This document shows, one piece after another, positions 61,044 to 64,000 of a stretch of 64,000 nucleotides of DNA; position 1 is the first letter of the stretch; the number at the start of each line of letters is the position of its first letter. The notes beneath the pieces were generated by a model. It was not told the origin of the DNA and did no database searches. It was given only the letters and a program-made list of their open reading frames with translations. The position numbers and the translations under genes were made by a program. Source of the DNA: Actinoplanes ianthinogenes (GTDB lineage Bacteria > Actinomycetota > Actinomycetes > Mycobacteriales > Micromonosporaceae); the NCBI RefSeq assembly GCF_018324205.1, contig NZ_AP023356.1, positions 7,756,501-7,820,500 of the forward strand, in the 5' to 3' direction.

Positions 61044-62723
61044 CTAGCTCGGGATGGACCACCAGACGGTGGTGTCCGGCGGCAGCACGACCTCGTCCGG
61101 GCCGCCCTCCACCGGGCCGCTGGCCAGCAGCAGCTCGCCGGGCCGGCCGACGGCCACCGGCTGGTCGCTCATGTTGACCGTGCAGCGGAACACCGGGGCG
61201 CCCTCGACCGCGCGGTCGAACGCCAGGACCCCGGCCGGGGCGGTCACCCAGGTCAGGTTGTCGGTGCCCTGCAGCGCCGGGTCGGTCTTGCGCACGGCGA
61301 GCGCCCGGCGGTACAGCTCCAGCGTCGAGCCGGGCACGTCGGCCTGCGCGGCCACGCTCAGCCGCGCCCAGGACGCCGGCTGCGGGAGCCAGCTGGCGCC
61401 GCCGTCCGGGCCGAAGCCGTAGGGCGCCACGTCGCCGCTCCACGGGATCGGCACCCGGCAGCCGTCGCGGTAGCCGTCCTGGCCGGTCGCCCGGTGGAAC
61501 GCCGGGTCCTGGCGCACCTCCGGCGGCAGGTCCAGCACCTCCGGCAGGCCCAGCTCCTCACCCTGGTAGAGGTACGCCGATCCGGGCAGCGCCAGCATCA
61601 GCGCGCTGGCCGCCCGGGCCCGGCGCAGCCCGGCCGCCTCGTCGACCGCGACCGCCTTGCGGCCGGCCACCTCGCCGTCGGCGGTCTGCATCAGCCGGGT
61701 GGTGTGCCGGACCACGTCGTGGTTGGAGAGCGTCCAGGTGGTCGGCGCGCCGACCGCGGTCATCGCGGCCAGCGAGTCGTCGATCATCTGGCGCTGCTCG
61801 TGCACGTTCCACGCGGTGCCCAGGTAGCTGAAGTTGAACGCCTGGTGCAGCTCGTCGTCGCGGACGTAGTGCGAGACGCGGGCCAGGTTCGGCGCCCAGG
61901 CCTCGGCGACCGCGATCCGCTCGCCCGGGTACTCGTCCAGGATCTGCCGCCAGGAGCGGTAGATCTCGTGCACGCCGTCGCGGTCGAAGCACGGGCTCTC
62001 GCCGACGCCCAGCAGGTGCCACTCGGCGTCCGCGCCGACGTCCGGCAGGCCGTCCTCCTTGACCAGGCCGTGCGCCACGTCGATCCGGAAGCCGTCGACG
62101 CCCAGGTCGAGCCAGAACCGCAGGATGGTCTTGAACTCGTCGCGGACCGCCGGGTGCTCCCAGTTGAAGTCCGGCTGCTCGGGGGCGAACAGGTGCAGGT
62201 ACCACTCGCCGTCCTCGACCCGGGTCCAGGCCGGGCCGCCGAAGATGGACGGCCAGTCGTTCGGCGGCAGCTCACCGTTCTCGCCCTTGCCGGGGCGGAA
62301 GTGGTAGCGCTCGCGGAACAGCGAGCCGGGGCCCTCGGCGATCGCCTTCTGGAACCACTCGTGCTGGTCGGACGAGTGGTTGGGCACCAGGTCGACGATC
62401 ACGCGCAGGCCGAGCGCGTGGGCGCCGGCGATCAGCTCGGAGGCGTCGGCGACGGTGCCGAAGATCGGGTCGACGGTGCGGTAGTCCGAGACGTCGTAAC
62501 CCGCGTCCGCCTGCGGCGACGCGTAGAACGGGGAGAGCCAGACCGCGTCGACACCGAGATCCTTGAGGTACGGCAGACGGCTGCTGATGCCGGGCAGATC
62601 ACCGATGCCGTCGCCGTTCGAGTCGGCGAAGCTGCGCGGGTAGATCTGGTAGATGACCGCGTTGCGCCACCAGGAAGCCGGTGGCGCCTCGACGGTGGGC
62701 GGTGCGACCAATTGATCTGTCAT
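61044..62723 (-). CDS. GH13 alpha-glucosidase/oligo-1,6-glucosidase
   Basis: 559 residues, cytoplasmic (no signal). Four GH13 conserved regions: DLVPNHSSDQ (111-120), GFRIDVAHG with nucleophile Asp 215, AVAEAW with acid Glu 274, and LSNHDVVRH with Asp 335. It cleaves alpha-glucosides such as maltose or isomaltose-type sugars from imported saccharides. ATG 62723. A LacI repressor gene lies 82 bp upstream on the same strand, with operator palindrome between them. Confidence 0.94.
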   Translation of the reverse strand: MTDQLVAPPTVEAPPASWWRNAVIYQIYPRSFADSNGDGIGDLPGISSRLPYLKDLGVDAVWLSPFYASPQADAGYDVSDYRTVDPIFGTVADASELIAGAHALGLRVIVDLVPNHSSDQHEWFQKAIAEGPGSLFRERYHFRPGKGENGELPPNDWPSIFGGPAWTRVEDGEWYLHLFAPEQPDFNWEHPAVRDEFKTILRFWLDLGVDGFRIDVAHGLVKEDGLPDVGADAEWHLLGVGESPCFDRDGVHEIYRSWRQILDEYPGERIAVAEAWAPNLARVSHYVRDDELHQAFNFSYLGTAWNVHEQRQMIDDSLAAMTAVGAPTTWTLSNHDVVRHTTRLMQTADGEVAGRKAVAVDEAAGLRRARAASALMLALPGSAYLYQGEELGLPEVLDLPPEVRQDPAFHRATGQDGYRDGCRVPIPWSGDVAPYGFGPDGGASWLPQPASWARLSVAAQADVPGSTLELYRRALAVRKTDPALQGTDNLTWVTAPAGVLAFDRAVEGAPVFRCTVNMSDQPVAVGRPGELLLASGPVEGGPDEVVLPPDTTVWWSIPS

Positions 62724-62746
62724 GGCGAGGAACGCTAGCAGGCAAC

Positions 62747-62758
62747 TAACACGTGTTA
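62747..62758. promoter_or_regulatory. LacI-type operator before the alpha-glucosidase
   Basis: TAACACGTGTTA is a perfect 12-bp palindrome 24 bp upstream of the alpha-glucosidase ATG, in the gap after the LacI gene. A TTTCAG...TTTCAG direct repeat (from 62778) lies further upstream. Confidence 0.65.
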
Positions 62759-62805
62759 CATAGCCCGACGGCTGCTTTCTTTCAGCAAGTTCTTTCAGGG
62801 CGCCG

Positions 62806-63876
62806 TTATGCCGGATTTGTTGCTGAATCCCGGACGATCAGATGGGTGCCGAGCATCTGGTGCGGGTGCTGATCCTCGCCGCGGATGGCCGAGATCAGGA
62901 AGTCGGCGGCCATCCGGCCCTTGGTCACGATCGGCTGCCGGACCGTGGTGAGCCGCGGGCGGAACCAGGCCGACTCGGCGAGGTCGTCGAAGCCGGTGAC
63001 CGAGACCTGCCCCGGCACCTCGATCGCCATCTCCTGGAGGGCGTCCACCGCGCCGTAGGCGAGGATGTCGGAGAGCGCCAGGATCGCCGTCGGCCGGTCT
63101 CCCGGCTCGGACATCAGCGCCTTCGTCGCCCGGTATCCGTCGGCGCGGGTGACCGGGGCCTCGGCGAGCCGCACGTCGCCGAGCGTGAGCCCCACCTCGG
63201 CGAGCGCGTCGGTGATCCCGGCCAGCCGCCGGGCGAGGGGACCCCGCTGCCCGGGATCAGCCGCCGGCCGTGGCCCGATGGACAGCACCGCGAGCCGTCG
63301 ATGACCGAGTTCGAGCAGGTAGCGAGCCACCTCCCGGGCGCCGCCCCGGTCGTCCACCTCGACGTGCGGCGCGCCCTCGTGCCGGTCCGAGTCGATCAGC
63401 ACGAACGGGATGCCGCGCCGGTCCAGCTCGGCCACCTCGCCCCGGTCGATCTCCAGCCCGCAGACGATGAAGCCGTCCACCGCCGCGTACGGAATCGCCT
63501 TGAGCACCGAGTCCTGCAACGGCGGGGTCAGCAGCAGCGTGTATCCCTCCCGGTCGCAGACCTGCCCGGCGCCCATCAGGAACCGGGCGTAGTACGGGTT
63601 CTCCAGGATCTGCGCCAGGCCCTGGGGCAGCAGCACCCCGATCGAGTTGGTGGTCCCGGCCTGGAGCATCCGGCCCAGGGTGTTCGGCGTGTACCCGAGC
63701 TCGTCGGCGACGGCGAGGATCCGGTCCCTGGTCGCGGTGGAGATCCGCTGCGGGTTGTTGAACGCGAACGATACCGCGGAACGGGACACACCGGCCATTT
63801 TGGCCACGTCGCTGGAGGTCGGCTTGCCGGTCTTGAAACTTCTTGCAGTGGGGCTGCCCGGCTTCCTCGACGGCAT
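62806..63876 (-). CDS. LacI-family transcriptional regulator
   Basis: 356 residues. The N-terminal helix-turn-helix is SSDVAKMAGVSRSAVSFAFN (about 21-40), then NPQRISTATRDRILAVADEL; the sensor domain begins GVLLPQGLAQILENPYYARF. Complete. ATG 63876. Upstream of the alpha-glucosidase on the same strand, so it probably represses that gene through the palindrome at 62747. Inducer probably an alpha-glucoside. Confidence 0.93.
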   Translation of the reverse strand: MPSRKPGSPTARSFKTGKPTSSDVAKMAGVSRSAVSFAFNNPQRISTATRDRILAVADELGYTPNTLGRMLQAGTTNSIGVLLPQGLAQILENPYYARFLMGAGQVCDREGYTLLLTPPLQDSVLKAIPYAAVDGFIVCGLEIDRGEVAELDRRGIPFVLIDSDRHEGAPHVEVDDRGGAREVARYLLELGHRRLAVLSIGPRPAADPGQRGPLARRLAGITDALAEVGLTLGDVRLAEAPVTRADGYRATKALMSEPGDRPTAILALSDILAYGAVDALQEMAIEVPGQVSVTGFDDLAESAWFRPRLTTVRQPIVTKGRMAADFLISAIRGEDQHPHQMLGTHLIVRDSATNPA

Positions 63877-63908
63877 GCACGCTCCCTGGTCTGAGCGCTC
63901 ACCATAAC

Positions 63909-64000
63909 TCAGTCGGCGGCGGCCCCTCCGCGGCGCGTGGCGGGCAGCACCGTGTGCCGGCGGGCGGCGGCCCGCGGGAACCGGTCCAGCTGGCGGTCCA
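63909..64000 (-). CDS. C-terminal end of an unidentified gene (cut by window edge)
   Basis: Reverse-strand open frame entering from position 64000 and ending with TGA at 63911-63909. The last residues are DRQLDRFPRAAARRHTVLPA then TRRGGAAAD. Too short to assign; position before a sugar regulator would fit a transporter or sugar enzyme, but that is a guess. Confidence 0.35.
   Translation of the reverse strand, partial: DRQLDRFPRAAARRHTVLPATRRGGAAAD

Overview
The window is very GC-rich and reads like an actinobacterium of the Micromonosporaceae / Actinoplanes type. The support is many GTG starts, short 4-nt ATGA/GTGA gene overlaps, F420- or FMN-type luciferase-like enzymes, methyl-accepting chemotaxis proteins and large c-di-GMP proteins. 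The genus is an inference; there is no rRNA or tRNA here to confirm it.

Layout. 1-485 is the N-terminus of a LacI regulator, followed by an operator-rich and repeat-rich gap. 994-4349 holds an F420-type oxidoreductase and two paralogous membrane proteins. 4539-10608 is a tightly coupled operon: ROK regulator, sulfonate-type ABC importer, Cys-type sulfatase, and the formylglycine-generating enzyme that activates such sulfatases. 10680-16630 holds two huge FtsX-like permeases with no ATPase beside them. 16747-27000 holds two chemoreceptors, a P1 peptidase, an LLM oxidoreductase, DUF427, a YbaK-like deacylase, a quinone-reductase/HxlR pair, a UBP zinc-finger protein and a diguanylate cyclase. 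27128-33472 is a fatty-acid beta-oxidation operon (acyl-CoA dehydrogenase, thiolase, FadB-like fusion, CoA-transferase/racemase family) with a divergent TetR repressor. 34460-40726 holds a SUKH-domain protein, a two-component system with a membrane-protein target, and a propionyl-CoA synthetase. 41286-57458 is a sulfur-acquisition region interrupted by other genes: three LLM monooxygenases, a polar amino-acid (cystine-like) ABC importer with a frameshifted acetyltransferase, and a taurine/sulfonate ABC importer. A second quinone-reductase/HxlR pair, GH43, an aldo/keto reductase and a LysR regulator lie between them. 57767-64000 holds an orphan protein, a GGDEF-EAL protein, and an alpha-glucosidase with its LacI regulator.

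The most unusual structure is a family of three intergenic arrays (about 21604-22436, 33879-34332, 40738-41113). All have the same exact 63-bp period and the same internal design: two inverted-repeat hairpins per unit around a conserved GGTTAGGGC. The sequence differs between arrays but is homogenised within each. They are not CRISPR, and I do not recognise them as a named element. Other points of interest are a tandem-repeat mini-ORF inserted between a histidine kinase and its response regulator, and a shared CATAT-N6-GATAGGA motif in front of the sulfur operons.
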